From Clostridiales bacterium (GTDB lineage Bacteria > Bacillota > Clostridia > Saccharofermentanales > Saccharofermentanaceae): a DNA stretch of 52,154 nucleotides. Position numbers and translations under genes: made by a program. Of the stretch, positions 31,968-40,544 are shown one piece after another. The stretch's first letter is position 1, and the number at the start of each line of letters is the position of its first letter. The stretch is taken from contig JAFRRJ010000060.1 of NCBI GenBank assembly GCA_017428155.1, positions 1-52,154 on the forward strand, read 5' to 3'. Below the pieces are notes generated by a model. It searched no databases, had not been told where the DNA came from, and saw only the letters and a list, made by a program, of their open reading frames with translations.

Positions 31968-32951
31968 TCAGTTCTCGTGATCGTAAGGATGGATCGTCTC
32001 GATCGTTCCGTCTTCTGCGATGTTGAGTTTTGTGAACTTGACGCTTCTCTTGTGGGAGCATCCGCCGGATCTCTTTGCATCGTGATAGAACAGATACCAT
32101 TCACCGTCGATCTGAACGATGGAGTGATGTGTTGTCCAGCCGATTACAGGCTCCATGATCCTTCCCTTGTATGTGAAAGGGCCTACAGGTGAATCACCTT
32201 CCGCATAGCAGAGATAGTGTGTCGTACCTGTTGAGTATGAGAAATAGTACTTGCCGTTGAACTTGTGCATCCAGGGATCTTCGAAGTATCTTCTGTCCTC
32301 ATCCTTAGCCTTGATGGGCTCGCCGTTCTCGTCGAGGATCGTGATCATCTTAGGTGCTTCAACGTAAGCATCCATGCTCTGCTTGAACTCTGCGACAAGG
32401 GGTCCTAAAGCCTTCTCATCACCCTCAGGACGGTGCTCATTGGGATTGAAGGAACCTGACTGCCACATCTCGAGCTGGCCGCCCCAGAGTCCGCCGTTAT
32501 AGCACCAGATCCTGCCGTCATCATCAACAAGGACTGCGGGGTCAATGCTGTAGCTGCCCTGGATAAAATTCTCCTGAGGCTTGAATGGACCTACGGGCGA
32601 ATCGGACTCGGCAACGCCGATCCTGAAGATATCGTCCTTGTCCTTAGCCGGGAAAACAAGATAATACTTGCCGTTAAGATAGACAGCATCAGGTGCCCAA
32701 AGCTGTCTTGATACCCACGGGATATCATCCTCGCTTATAGCCACTCCGTTGTCTACGCACTCGCTGTCAAGAGAATCCATTGAAAGGATGTGATAGTCCT
32801 TCATGACATACTGCTCACCGTCGTCATCCTCGGGAATATCAAGGTCTTCGTCGTGAGAAGGATAAATGTAGATCTTGCCGTTAAATACATGTGCAGAAGG
32901 GTCTGCCGTGTAAATGTTGGTAACAAGGTCTTTTCTCTCATTCTTTTTCAT
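31968..32951 (-). CDS. Glycoside hydrolase family 43 (xylosidase/arabinofuranosidase type)
   Basis: This 327-residue enzyme has no signal peptide, so it acts on imported oligosaccharides. It shows the five-bladed beta-propeller layout and three acidic residues of GH43: Asp17 in YTADPSAHVF (general base), Asp in SIDPAVLVDDDGR (transition-state helper) and Glu in VEAPKMI (general acid). Inverting GH43 enzymes of this size remove xylose or arabinose from xylo-oligosaccharides. It is a single gene with its own terminator. Substrate preference is inferred from the nearby GH3 and pentose genes rather than from the sequence. Confidence 0.92.
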   Translation of the reverse strand: MKKNERKDLVTNIYTADPSAHVFNGKIYIYPSHDEDLDIPEDDDGEQYVMKDYHILSMDSLDSECVDNGVAISEDDIPWVSRQLWAPDAVYLNGKYYLVFPAKDKDDIFRIGVAESDSPVGPFKPQENFIQGSYSIDPAVLVDDDGRIWCYNGGLWGGQLEMWQSGSFNPNEHRPEGDEKALGPLVAEFKQSMDAYVEAPKMITILDENGEPIKAKDEDRRYFEDPWMHKFNGKYYFSYSTGTTHYLCYAEGDSPVGPFTYKGRIMEPVIGWTTHHSIVQIDGEWYLFYHDAKRSGGCSHKRSVKFTKLNIAEDGTIETIHPYDHEN

Positions 32952-33219
32952 TTGCTTCTTTACCTCTGTTGCTTTTTTAACACTACAATTAAGTGAATGG
33001 TATCATTTAATCAGGGTGTTTGTAAACTAATAAAATCAACGGGAAATGCGCATTCTTCCTAAATTGCGTTTTCAGGCAAAATGCAGCAAGATTTGTATAA
33101 TCTCCGACCGCGAAAAACGCACTTTCTTCCATTAGTCAATTCAAATTGTCAAAAAAGAGTTATAATTATGGAGTACATATTCAGGCTCGTTATTTATCCA
33201 TCCGGAAGGCAAAGGCAGT

Positions 33220-35610
33220 ATGATCGAAAGCCTAAAGAACATTCAGCTTGACCTAATGCTCGTATTGTGCGGCATCTCGGCTGCCACTGCTTTTTTCATG
33301 GCCTTATCCAAAAGTCTTGATAAAGAGCGCAAGTTCTATCTGATACTCACCAATATCTTTGCGGTTCTTCTCCTGCATTTTGACAGGGCTTCATATATCT
33401 ACAGAGGCGACACCAGTGAGATGGGCTACTGGATGGTAAGGATCAGCAACTTCATCGTTTTCTGCATGGTACTGATGATAGTCTGGGCGTTCAACCATTA
33501 TGTCCGCGACATCTACTCCGACGAGACCGGTATTAAGAAGATACCTTTCAGATTGAGGCTCATTGATTATCTTGTCCTCGCCGGACTTGTACTCCTTATA
33601 ATCTCGCAGTTTACGGGACTCTATTACACTTTCGATTCAGGCAACCGCTATGTGCGTTCACCGTATTTTATTATCAGCATGATCATTCCGCTGACGATGC
33701 TTCTGCTTCAGCTTTCGGTCATACTCCAGTATCACAAATACTTCAAGAACGGTCTTCTGATATCACTGATCCTCTTTACGACGCTCCCGCTGATCGCAGG
33801 TCTTCTGCAGCTTAAGTTCTACGGGTTATCGCTTATCAACATAACTACCGGGTTCCTTACATCGATGCTGTATCTTTTCGCGCTCAAGGACATGAATACG
33901 ACAGTCGAGCATGCGCGGAAGATCGAAGTGGACTACCTGAAAAATGAAAGTGAAGGGATCAAGCGCCTGTTCTCACAGACAACGGAAGCACTTGCAAGTG
34001 CGATCGATGCCAAGGACAAGTATACCAAGGGTCATTCTTCCAGAGTAGCGGAATACTCGAGAAAGATAGCAGAGCTCGCAGGCAAGAATCCTCAGGAGTG
34101 CGATGAGATCTACTATGCTGCGCTCCTTCACGACGTAGGAAAGATCGGAATCTCAAAGACGATCCTCAACAAAAAAGGAAAGCTCTCGGACGAGGAATAT
34201 CAGGTCATCAAGGAACATCCTGATATCGGCGCGCAGATCCTGTCTTCGATATCGGAGTCACCTTACTTAAGCATCGGTGCGAAGTCACACCATGAAAGAT
34301 ACGACGGCAAGGGTTATCCCGAAGGACTTAAGGGCGATGATATTCCCGAGATCGCAAGGATCATTGCAGTTGCCGATGCTTACGATGCGATGACATCCAA
34401 GAGGAGTTACCGTGACACCATTCCGCAGCAGGTCGTAAGAGAGGAATTCATCAAGTGTCTGGGCACTCAGTTCGATCCTGTTTTCGGAAAGATCATGATA
34501 CATTTGATCGATCTTGACAGCGAATTTCTCATGAAGGAGAAAGAGGAAGTAAAGGAGCTTGCGGGCAGGAACGAACTCTTATGTGATGAATACAGATCCT
34601 CCGTGTCGGAAGGCATAATCATCACCGGTGAGATAACAAGGATCTCCCTTACTTCAACTCCGCACAAAGGATATCCTGCTGAGCATTCGATCCCTTCGAT
34701 AATACTGTTTGATTCACTTGACGCGAGGATTCATACAGAGGAAAAGAACATCACAAGGCTTCTGTATTTTGAGTATGGCGAGATAAGATTTGACGGCAGC
34801 ACGGTCTGCAAAGGTGCGCGGAAGATTCGGGAAAATAAAACGGCAAATCCGGATGCAGTATCATCCAATGCAGGTACAGATTATGAGATAGAAGCCGTTA
34901 AGATCAGTGATCACCTGCTCATAAAGCTCATGTCAGATACTGAGACTTCAGAGATCACGATAGCTCTTCCCGACAGCTCAAGATGGGCTTATATCGGACT
35001 TACAGGCGAACACTGCAGCATCAGCAATGTCACCATAAGCCGTGACGATGAAGAAGTTCCCGACGGATACATAAAAAGGATCGCGGAAAAGATCAGTTAT
35101 ATCAACGTGCCTGACGGTGATGTTCCGAACATTCAGTCAGACGGCTTCCGCACGGACTCAACTGACGGTATAATCCTTAATGACGGCCACACGCTGAACA
35201 TCTCATTTCATTCGATGAGCCTTCCTACGGCAAGACTTGTCTGGCATTGTCCTTACTTCAGCATCTTCTCGTCCGGCAACAGCAGGATCAACGGACCTGA
35301 ATTCCGCGAATACGGACTCGTAAGACTTGACGGCGAGACTTGGGATTCAGACGAATTCGGTTCCAACAAGATCATGATCAACAAGACCGAGGAATTCATC
35401 AGCTGGGATGCATGGAAGTCAAAGAACAAGGAAGGGATCGATGTCTCGGTAACAATTACCCGGAGCGGAAATACCGTGACGCTCACGACATCGAATGCCG
35501 GAATCGAGCTCACGAATATCACGACGGTCAAGGATGATCCGAAGGAGATATATATTTCACTTACAGGTGATCAGTGCGCCATCACAAATATCAGGATAAA
35601 GGAATCTTAA
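33220..35610 (+). CDS. Membrane HD-GYP domain protein with duplicated C-terminal beta module
   Basis: The N-terminus (1-225) has seven or eight membrane segments. A short helical linker leads to an HD-GYP domain (about 250-440) with the full motif set: HDVGK (304-308), HPDIG (333-337) and HHERYDGKGYP (357-367). Such domains hydrolyse c-di-GMP or related cyclic dinucleotides, and it should be active. Unusually, 350 more residues follow, containing two related beta-rich modules that share YIGLTGEHCSISNVTI (591-606) and YISLTGDQCAITNIRI (778-793). No membrane segment separates these from the HD domain, so they should be cytosolic. The stop codon directly abuts the start of a reverse transcriptase gene. 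A TATAAT at 33161 lies in the 268-base upstream region. The start ATG follows a moderate AAGGC site. Confidence 0.88.
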   Translation: MIESLKNIQLDLMLVLCGISAATAFFMALSKSLDKERKFYLILTNIFAVLLLHFDRASYIYRGDTSEMGYWMVRISNFIVFCMVLMIVWAFNHYVRDIYSDETGIKKIPFRLRLIDYLVLAGLVLLIISQFTGLYYTFDSGNRYVRSPYFIISMIIPLTMLLLQLSVILQYHKYFKNGLLISLILFTTLPLIAGLLQLKFYGLSLINITTGFLTSMLYLFALKDMNTTVEHARKIEVDYLKNESEGIKRLFSQTTEALASAIDAKDKYTKGHSSRVAEYSRKIAELAGKNPQECDEIYYAALLHDVGKIGISKTILNKKGKLSDEEYQVIKEHPDIGAQILSSISESPYLSIGAKSHHERYDGKGYPEGLKGDDIPEIARIIAVADAYDAMTSKRSYRDTIPQQVVREEFIKCLGTQFDPVFGKIMIHLIDLDSEFLMKEKEEVKELAGRNELLCDEYRSSVSEGIIITGEITRISLTSTPHKGYPAEHSIPSIILFDSLDARIHTEEKNITRLLYFEYGEIRFDGSTVCKGARKIRENKTANPDAVSSNAGTDYEIEAVKISDHLLIKLMSDTETSEITIALPDSSRWAYIGLTGEHCSISNVTISRDDEEVPDGYIKRIAEKISYINVPDGDVPNIQSDGFRTDSTDGIILNDGHTLNISFHSMSLPTARLVWHCPYFSIFSSGNSRINGPEFREYGLVRLDGETWDSDEFGSNKIMINKTEEFISWDAWKSKNKEGIDVSVTITRSGNTVTLTTSNAGIELTNITTVKDDPKEIYISLTGDQCAITNIRIKES

Positions 35611-36810
35611 GTGTCTCTAATCGATAAACTCTTTTTGAAGAGCAGCTGGGAAAGGTTTTACAGTTACAAATCAGGTTTAAGATGTTCTAAGAGGTTCAGG
35701 AATGAACTCCGTGAATTCATTGACAGTGAAGCTTATCTTGAATATGCTTCCGCAATTGATTCCCTTACTGATCTTCCTTTGCCTTCCAGGTCCGTAATAA
35801 GCAAGATGAGCAGTCAGAAAAAACGGACCGTCTACAAGTATCCTTACGGATTCAATATGGTGTTAAAGCTTCTTACTTATCTGACACTTCGAAAATATGA
35901 CCACATCTATTCGCCTAACCTCTACTCCTTCCGCCCCGGAATCTGCGCTAAAGATGCCATTATGGCTCTCTGCCGCACAAAGGATATACATGAGCTTTAT
36001 TCATACAAGATCGATGTGAGCGATTACTTCAACTCGATCCCCGTAGACAGGATGTGCGCTCTTCTTGATGAGACAATAAAAGATGATGCAAAGCTCCTCG
36101 CATTTATGAAGGCACTGCTTTCAGAGCCAAGGGCGATCTCCGGAGGTGATACGGTCACCGGGCAAAAGGGCATTATGGCAGGCACGCCAATAGCTTCATT
36201 CTATGCCAATCTTTACCTCAAGGATCTTGATGAGATCTTCAGGGATAAAGGTGTTTTATATGCAAGATATTCCGATGACATAATCGTTTTCGCGCACGGA
36301 GAAGAAGAACTCCGGGAATATAAAGAGATCATCCGCGGACACCTGGAATCAAAGGGTCTTAAGGTCAATCCGGATAAAGAAGTCTCAGGAAGACCTGAAG
36401 ACGGATTCACTTTCCTTGGAATTCAGGTAAAAGCCGGCAGCATCGACATCGCGCCTGCTTCAGTTGTAAAGCTCAAGCAGAAGATGCGCCGCAAGGCAAG
36501 GGCACTTGACCGCTGGAGACACCGGGAAGGCCTTGACGGCACCAAAGCCGCAGCAGCATTCATCAGGATATTCAATCACAAACTGCTTGAAGCAAATGAG
36601 GATTCAGACCTCACCTGGAGTCTTTGGTTCTTTCCCGTCATCACCACAACAGAAAGCCTTCACGCGATAGATCTTTACGCACAGGAATTGCTGCGTTTCC
36701 TGATCAGCGGCACGCACACCAAATCACGTTTCAATGTGCGCTACGATGACTTGAAAGAACTGGGATATAAAAGCCTCGTTAATGAATACTACCGTGAAGA
36801 AAACAGGTAA
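35611..36810 (+). CDS. Stand-alone reverse transcriptase of uncertain class
   Basis: This 399-residue protein has the fingers-palm motifs of bacterial reverse transcriptases: SFRPG (106-110), YKIDVSDYFNSI with catalytic Asp135, QKGIMAGTPIASFYANLYL (185-203), YARYSDDIIVF with Asp222 and Asp223, and FTFLGI (266-271). A helical thumb-like part and a tail ending KSRFNVRYDDLKELGYKSLV follow. It has no maturase (X) zinc or HNH part, so it is not a complete group II intron protein. The motif-4 core is GIMAGTP rather than the usual GxPQGxP. The GTG start follows the upstream TAA with no gap and has AAAGGA seven bases before it, so translation is coupled to the HD-GYP gene. It might be a group-II-like domesticated enzyme. 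Confidence 0.88.
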   Translation: MSLIDKLFLKSSWERFYSYKSGLRCSKRFRNELREFIDSEAYLEYASAIDSLTDLPLPSRSVISKMSSQKKRTVYKYPYGFNMVLKLLTYLTLRKYDHIYSPNLYSFRPGICAKDAIMALCRTKDIHELYSYKIDVSDYFNSIPVDRMCALLDETIKDDAKLLAFMKALLSEPRAISGGDTVTGQKGIMAGTPIASFYANLYLKDLDEIFRDKGVLYARYSDDIIVFAHGEEELREYKEIIRGHLESKGLKVNPDKEVSGRPEDGFTFLGIQVKAGSIDIAPASVVKLKQKMRRKARALDRWRHREGLDGTKAAAAFIRIFNHKLLEANEDSDLTWSLWFFPVITTTESLHAIDLYAQELLRFLISGTHTKSRFNVRYDDLKELGYKSLVNEYYREENR

Positions 36811-36911
36811 AAAGTACCACAAATGCCTGATAATTCTAATTTTCATGATTTCAATTAAATAATTAAATAAAGACATCCTCCCTGACAGGTCTCAAAATGC
36901 CTCAAAACCCA

Positions 36912-37009
36912 TACCAGTGGTAGAAAAAATAATCAAAAACCCGTAACGCTGGTATCTTAAATGCGACCCACACCCGTGGTATGGTTAGGTAAAGTAATCA
37001 CGGTAGGTA
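36912..37009 (+). promoter_or_regulatory. Phased ~30-bp repeats with a GGTA core upstream of the VWA gene
   Basis: Eleven-base elements lie at 36912 (TACCAGTGGTA, a perfect palindrome), 36944 (TAACGCTGGTA), 36971 (CACCCGTGGTA) and more weakly 36999 (CACGGTAGGTA). Spacings are 32, 27 and 28 bases, close to three helical turns. They fill the 224-base space between the reverse transcriptase and VWA genes. A repressor or activator array is the simplest reading. Confidence 0.5.
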
Positions 37010-37034
37010 TTTTGAGATAAGGAGGTGATATCTG

Positions 37035-38660
37035 ATGAAAAAGAAAGCTTCAGCGGCACGGGTTTTCGCAACCACTTCGCTGGTACTTGGTACCATATTC
37101 TCATTGTTCATACTTTTTATTCTGGGAGTAGGTTCATATCTTAACAAAGCCAAGGCAGCATCAGGCTCAGTCGGGAAGCACAGTCCCGATGTCGCGGCTG
37201 TTAATTCCGAAGTAAATGCATTTATGGGCTGGGATGATTCCGGCGAGACAATGGCACCTTATTACGATGAAGACTTCAACACAGAAGAATATAACTATTT
37301 GGAAGAGAACGACTTTGTATCCGTCGCACAGGTTCCTCTCTCGACTTTTGCTGCCGACGTGGACACAGGTTCTTACTGCAATCTGAGAAGACTTATCACA
37401 GAAGGCTGGGGGCTCGACAATGTCAGATCAGCAGTAAGAACAGAAGAGATGATCAATTACTTCGATTACAAAGTAGACAGCACAGATGATGTCTTCAGTG
37501 TTCAGTATTCCGTCGGCAGCTGCCCCTGGAATAAAGCAAACAAGCTGCTGGTATTAACGATGCAGGCGAACAGCACGATGAACATTCCGAACAAAGGCAA
37601 TAACTTTGTTTTCCTTATAGATACATCAGGTTCAATGTCCGGTGAAGACAAGCTCCCTCTTGCAAAGGAAAGCTTTAAGCTTCTGGCAGGCTCAATGGGT
37701 CCTGAAGACAGGATCTCCATCGTAACTTATGCAGGAACCTGGAATACTGTTCTCGAAGGTTCGAACGATTATTCAAAGATCTGCAAGGCACTGGATAAGC
37801 TCACCGCAAGCGGCGGTACGAACGGCTCAGGCGGGATCGAAGCAGCATATAAGTGCGCGAAGAAAAACTTCATCGAAGGCGGCAACAACCGCGTTATTCT
37901 CGCATCTGACGGTGATATGAATCTCGGCATCACAAGCCAGAGCGGTCTTGTCGATCTGATCACAGAAAAGAAAGAGTCCGGCGTATTCCTCACAGTATTG
38001 GGCTTCGGCACAGGCAATTACAGTGACGCGAATATGGAATCCATTGCAGATGCAGGCAATGGTAATTACTTCTATATCGATTCCATAAGCGAAGCTGAAA
38101 GAGTGCTTTGCGAGAAGCTTAAGCAGACTACTGTCACCGTTGCAAAAGACGTTAAGTTCCAGCTCGAATTCAATCCGGCAGAAGTAACTTCCTACAGACA
38201 GATCGGCTACGAGAACAGGCAGATGTCCGCTACCGATTTCAGTGATGATACAAAGGACGGCGGTGAGATAGGATCGGGCGCACAGGTCACCGTAGTATAT
38301 GAACTCGTCATCGCCGGCTCAGACTCTGCCGCTGACAGCGGACTTAAGTATCAGGATTCCTCGCTCAGCGACAAAGCTGGAACAGGAGAACTCTGCACAG
38401 TGTCTGTACGGTATAAGGATCCTGACTCCGACACGAGTTCTCTGATCGAGTATCCTCTGACTGACAAAGGAATAAGCAACCGTGAAGACTTCGATTTTGT
38501 CTGCGCAGTCGTTGAAGCTTCAATGGTAATCAGAGACAGCCGGTATAAAGGCACGTCGACGTTCGACTCAGCTTATGAACTTGCCAGATCAGGCTGTGGT
38601 GACAACAAATACAGAACAGAGTTTTGTGACCTCCTCGTCAAGCTTGGCGCGGACGGCTGA
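37035..38660 (+). CDS. YfbK-like von Willebrand factor A domain protein
   Basis: This 541-residue protein has an N-terminal membrane segment (about 12-34) and then lies outside the cell. The N-terminal YfbK-type region reads PLSTFAADVDTGSYCNLRRL and VRTEEMINYFDY. The VWA domain (about 188-370) carries an intact metal-ion-dependent adhesion site, DTSGSMSG (Asp196, Ser198, Ser200), with a later TNGSGG loop and ILASDGDMN. The C-terminal DUF3520-like region ends the protein. Such proteins bind partners through a metal; the exact role is unknown. AAGGAGGTGA, a near-perfect ribosome binding site, precedes the ATG. A terminator follows. It is cooriented with the HD-GYP/reverse-transcriptase pair but has its own repeat-bearing upstream region. 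Confidence 0.92.
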   Translation: MKKKASAARVFATTSLVLGTIFSLFILFILGVGSYLNKAKAASGSVGKHSPDVAAVNSEVNAFMGWDDSGETMAPYYDEDFNTEEYNYLEENDFVSVAQVPLSTFAADVDTGSYCNLRRLITEGWGLDNVRSAVRTEEMINYFDYKVDSTDDVFSVQYSVGSCPWNKANKLLVLTMQANSTMNIPNKGNNFVFLIDTSGSMSGEDKLPLAKESFKLLAGSMGPEDRISIVTYAGTWNTVLEGSNDYSKICKALDKLTASGGTNGSGGIEAAYKCAKKNFIEGGNNRVILASDGDMNLGITSQSGLVDLITEKKESGVFLTVLGFGTGNYSDANMESIADAGNGNYFYIDSISEAERVLCEKLKQTTVTVAKDVKFQLEFNPAEVTSYRQIGYENRQMSATDFSDDTKDGGEIGSGAQVTVVYELVIAGSDSAADSGLKYQDSSLSDKAGTGELCTVSVRYKDPDSDTSSLIEYPLTDKGISNREDFDFVCAVVEASMVIRDSRYKGTSTFDSAYELARSGCGDNKYRTEFCDLLVKLGADG

Positions 38661-38697
38661 CAGAATATTTTTCGATCACACTCACCCTTTCAAAAGT

Positions 38698-38737
38698 GGT
38701 TCCGGGAAAGCTTCTGGTATCCCGGGACCATCTTTTG
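38698..38737 (+). terminator. Intrinsic terminator after the VWA gene
   Basis: GGTTCCGGGA pairs with TCCCGGGACC around a 12-base loop and is followed by ATCTTTTG, 37 bases past the stop codon. Confidence 0.82.
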
Positions 38738-38822
38738 TTATGAAGCAGAACAAGTTGCCCGTAAGATACGATAACGTTATCATTAGGATATCAGAGAATT
38801 TGAGAAGAGGTCTGATCTTAAT

Positions 38823-39686
38823 ATGTTTGATCCGCAAACGAACCGTTATCCGTATCCTTTGGTGACTGACAGGCATTATCTGGAGATACATAAAAACCGT
38901 GGTTTTGTTTTTGATACCAGATATCCTTATATCGACAGATCACGTATGTTCAGGTTCAGGCAGAATATGACAAGACTCCTTCTTAATGTTGTGGTCTTCC
39001 CCATAGCGACGATCCGTCTCGGGCTTAAGACAGAAGGCCGCGAGAACCTTAAGAAATACAAGAACGTTCTCGATAACGGCGTCATCTCTGTGTGCAACCA
39101 TGTGCATATGTGGGACTACATCGCGGTCATGAAATCCATCCGTCCTTACAGATCAAATCTCCTGGCATGGGATAAGAATATCAACGGTGAGAACGGCACA
39201 CTTATAAGACTTGTCGGCGGGATCCCGATTCCTGAAGACAATATCGCCGCCCAGAAGACTTTTCTTAAAGCATTAAGCGGTCTTTTATCAGAGCACGGCT
39301 GGCTTCACATCTATGCGGAAGGAAGCATGTGGGAATACTACGCTCCTGTCCGCCCGTTCAAGCGCGGCGCTGCATTTATCGCTGTAAGCAACAACAAACC
39401 GGTCATTCCGCTTGGCATCTCCTACCGCGAGCCCGGCCGGATCAGGAAGCATATCTTCCGTCAGACAGCATGCTTTACACTTCGCATCGGCGAACCTATT
39501 TATCCGGACACCAGCCTTAAGCCCAAAGAACGCGAGAAGGATCTCACTATACGCTCGCACAACGCTGTATGCAGACTTGCAGGCATTGACCCGGAACAGA
39601 ATATATATGGCCCTGTTTTCGACGATTCTAAACGCATAGATTACTATACTGACACCTACGGCGTCGGCTATAAGGGTTCATGGTAA
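38823..39686 (+). CDS. PlsC-type acyltransferase (1-acylglycerol-3-phosphate acyltransferase-like)
   Basis: This 287-residue membrane-associated enzyme has the lysophospholipid acyltransferase motifs: NHVHMWDY with His93 and Asp98 (HX4D), GGIPIPEDN, and YAEGSMWEYYAPVRPFKRGA. It would transfer an acyl chain to a lysophosphatidic acid or a related acceptor. A basic-hydrophobic segment (about 48-68) before the first motif probably sits in the membrane. It is longer than minimal PlsC (about 240) because of an unrelated 45-residue N-terminal part rich in Tyr and Arg. A weak AGAGG site lies 12 bases before the ATG. It has its own position after a terminator, so it is a separate unit. Confidence 0.88.
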   Translation: MFDPQTNRYPYPLVTDRHYLEIHKNRGFVFDTRYPYIDRSRMFRFRQNMTRLLLNVVVFPIATIRLGLKTEGRENLKKYKNVLDNGVISVCNHVHMWDYIAVMKSIRPYRSNLLAWDKNINGENGTLIRLVGGIPIPEDNIAAQKTFLKALSGLLSEHGWLHIYAEGSMWEYYAPVRPFKRGAAFIAVSNNKPVIPLGISYREPGRIRKHIFRQTACFTLRIGEPIYPDTSLKPKEREKDLTIRSHNAVCRLAGIDPEQNIYGPVFDDSKRIDYYTDTYGVGYKGSW

Positions 39687-39728
39687 AGAAATCAGGTTTG
39701 CTTATATATTTATCCGCGCGAAAATGCG

Positions 39729-40334
39729 TCATTCCTCAACGGAGATCATAGCCTTAAGCGATCTGTGGATCATAATGATTCCGATGACGTCCAGTACGAA
39801 TATGAAGCTTAAGATCACGCCGGCGATCAAGAGTGCCGTAGGGCGCTTCTTATTCTTAATGCAGAAGCCGATACTGTAAATGATGTCCGGAAGCCCGGTC
39901 ATAAGCATATAGACATATGTCAGGCACACACCGATGACGGCTGCTAATGGAATTCCGAACATGAGGAACGGATTAAGCATTCCGGCGAAGAGTAAGATCC
40001 AAAGGACTATATTTAATACGAAGAAAGGTATCATCGCGATCTTAACACCGACCGTAATGCCGGTAAGAGGCTTCTCATTCTTTACTGTGCCGGCGATGCC
40101 GAATCCCAAAGCGGTAATACCCGTAAGGATCGATATAGCAAGCAGTATGAAGACCAGCTTGACATTGAGATCTCCGGTGTCAACTGATTTCATCATTCCA
40201 TATAAGGGTACTGCAATAAAACCCTGCATCAGGTAGAGCACGGTAATCATAACGATAAGAAGTATCTTGCATACCCGCATGAGACGCGGTCTCTTCACTA
40301 AGACCTTCTTAATTTCCGGTGTTGTATTTTCCAT
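39729..40334 (-). CDS. Multi-pass membrane protein, unknown function
   Basis: I do not recognise this 201-residue protein. After a basic N-terminus (KKVLVKRPRLMRVCK) come five hydrophobic segments (about 19-43, 58-83, 96-121, 122-146, 166-191) and a short charged tail. There are no conserved catalytic motifs. It is convergent with the acyltransferase gene, and a TTTTCGCGCGG motif lies between them at 39714-39724. The length and layout would suit a small accessory or DUF4064/DUF308-like protein, but that is only a loose resemblance. Confidence 0.65.
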   Translation of the reverse strand: MENTTPEIKKVLVKRPRLMRVCKILLIVMITVLYLMQGFIAVPLYGMMKSVDTGDLNVKLVFILLAISILTGITALGFGIAGTVKNEKPLTGITVGVKIAMIPFFVLNIVLWILLFAGMLNPFLMFGIPLAAVIGVCLTYVYMLMTGLPDIIYSIGFCIKNKKRPTALLIAGVILSFIFVLDVIGIIMIHRSLKAMISVEE

Positions 40335-40478
40335 TATTATTCACGTCCTATTCCTTAATTCGCCAACATTCTACCACTTAAACAACTGAACTTCGGGCTG
40401 TGCCTTAATACTGCCTCAAAAAAGATCACGATATGATGCAAGTCATATTCTCGCGCGCGAAAAAAAGCCCAAACAATA

Positions 40479-40507
40479 CACAAAGGCTGCCTTTTGAAAG
40501 ACAGCCT
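40479..40507 (-). terminator. Terminator-like hairpin after the ABC permease gene
   Basis: AGGCTGtCTTTC pairs with AAAGgCAGCCT on the minus strand, followed by TTGTG. The T-run is poor, so termination may be partial. Confidence 0.65.
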
Positions 40508-40544
40508 CTGCGTCAATCCGGGGTCTATTCCCTGTTACTGCATG

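Noticed and set aside
35611..36810. Retron or diversity-generating-retroelement assignment of the reverse transcriptase
   Set aside because: The VTG triplet at residues 182-184 lies before motif 4, not in the thumb as in retrons. No msr/msd-like repeat pair was seen at its 5' side. The DGR SQ signature in motif 4 is absent, and no template/variable repeat pair or lectin-type target was found.
35611..36810. Group II intron ORF
   Set aside because: No maturase X or endonuclease region, no intron domain V-like hairpin nearby, and the start overlaps the ribosome binding context of an intact upstream gene.
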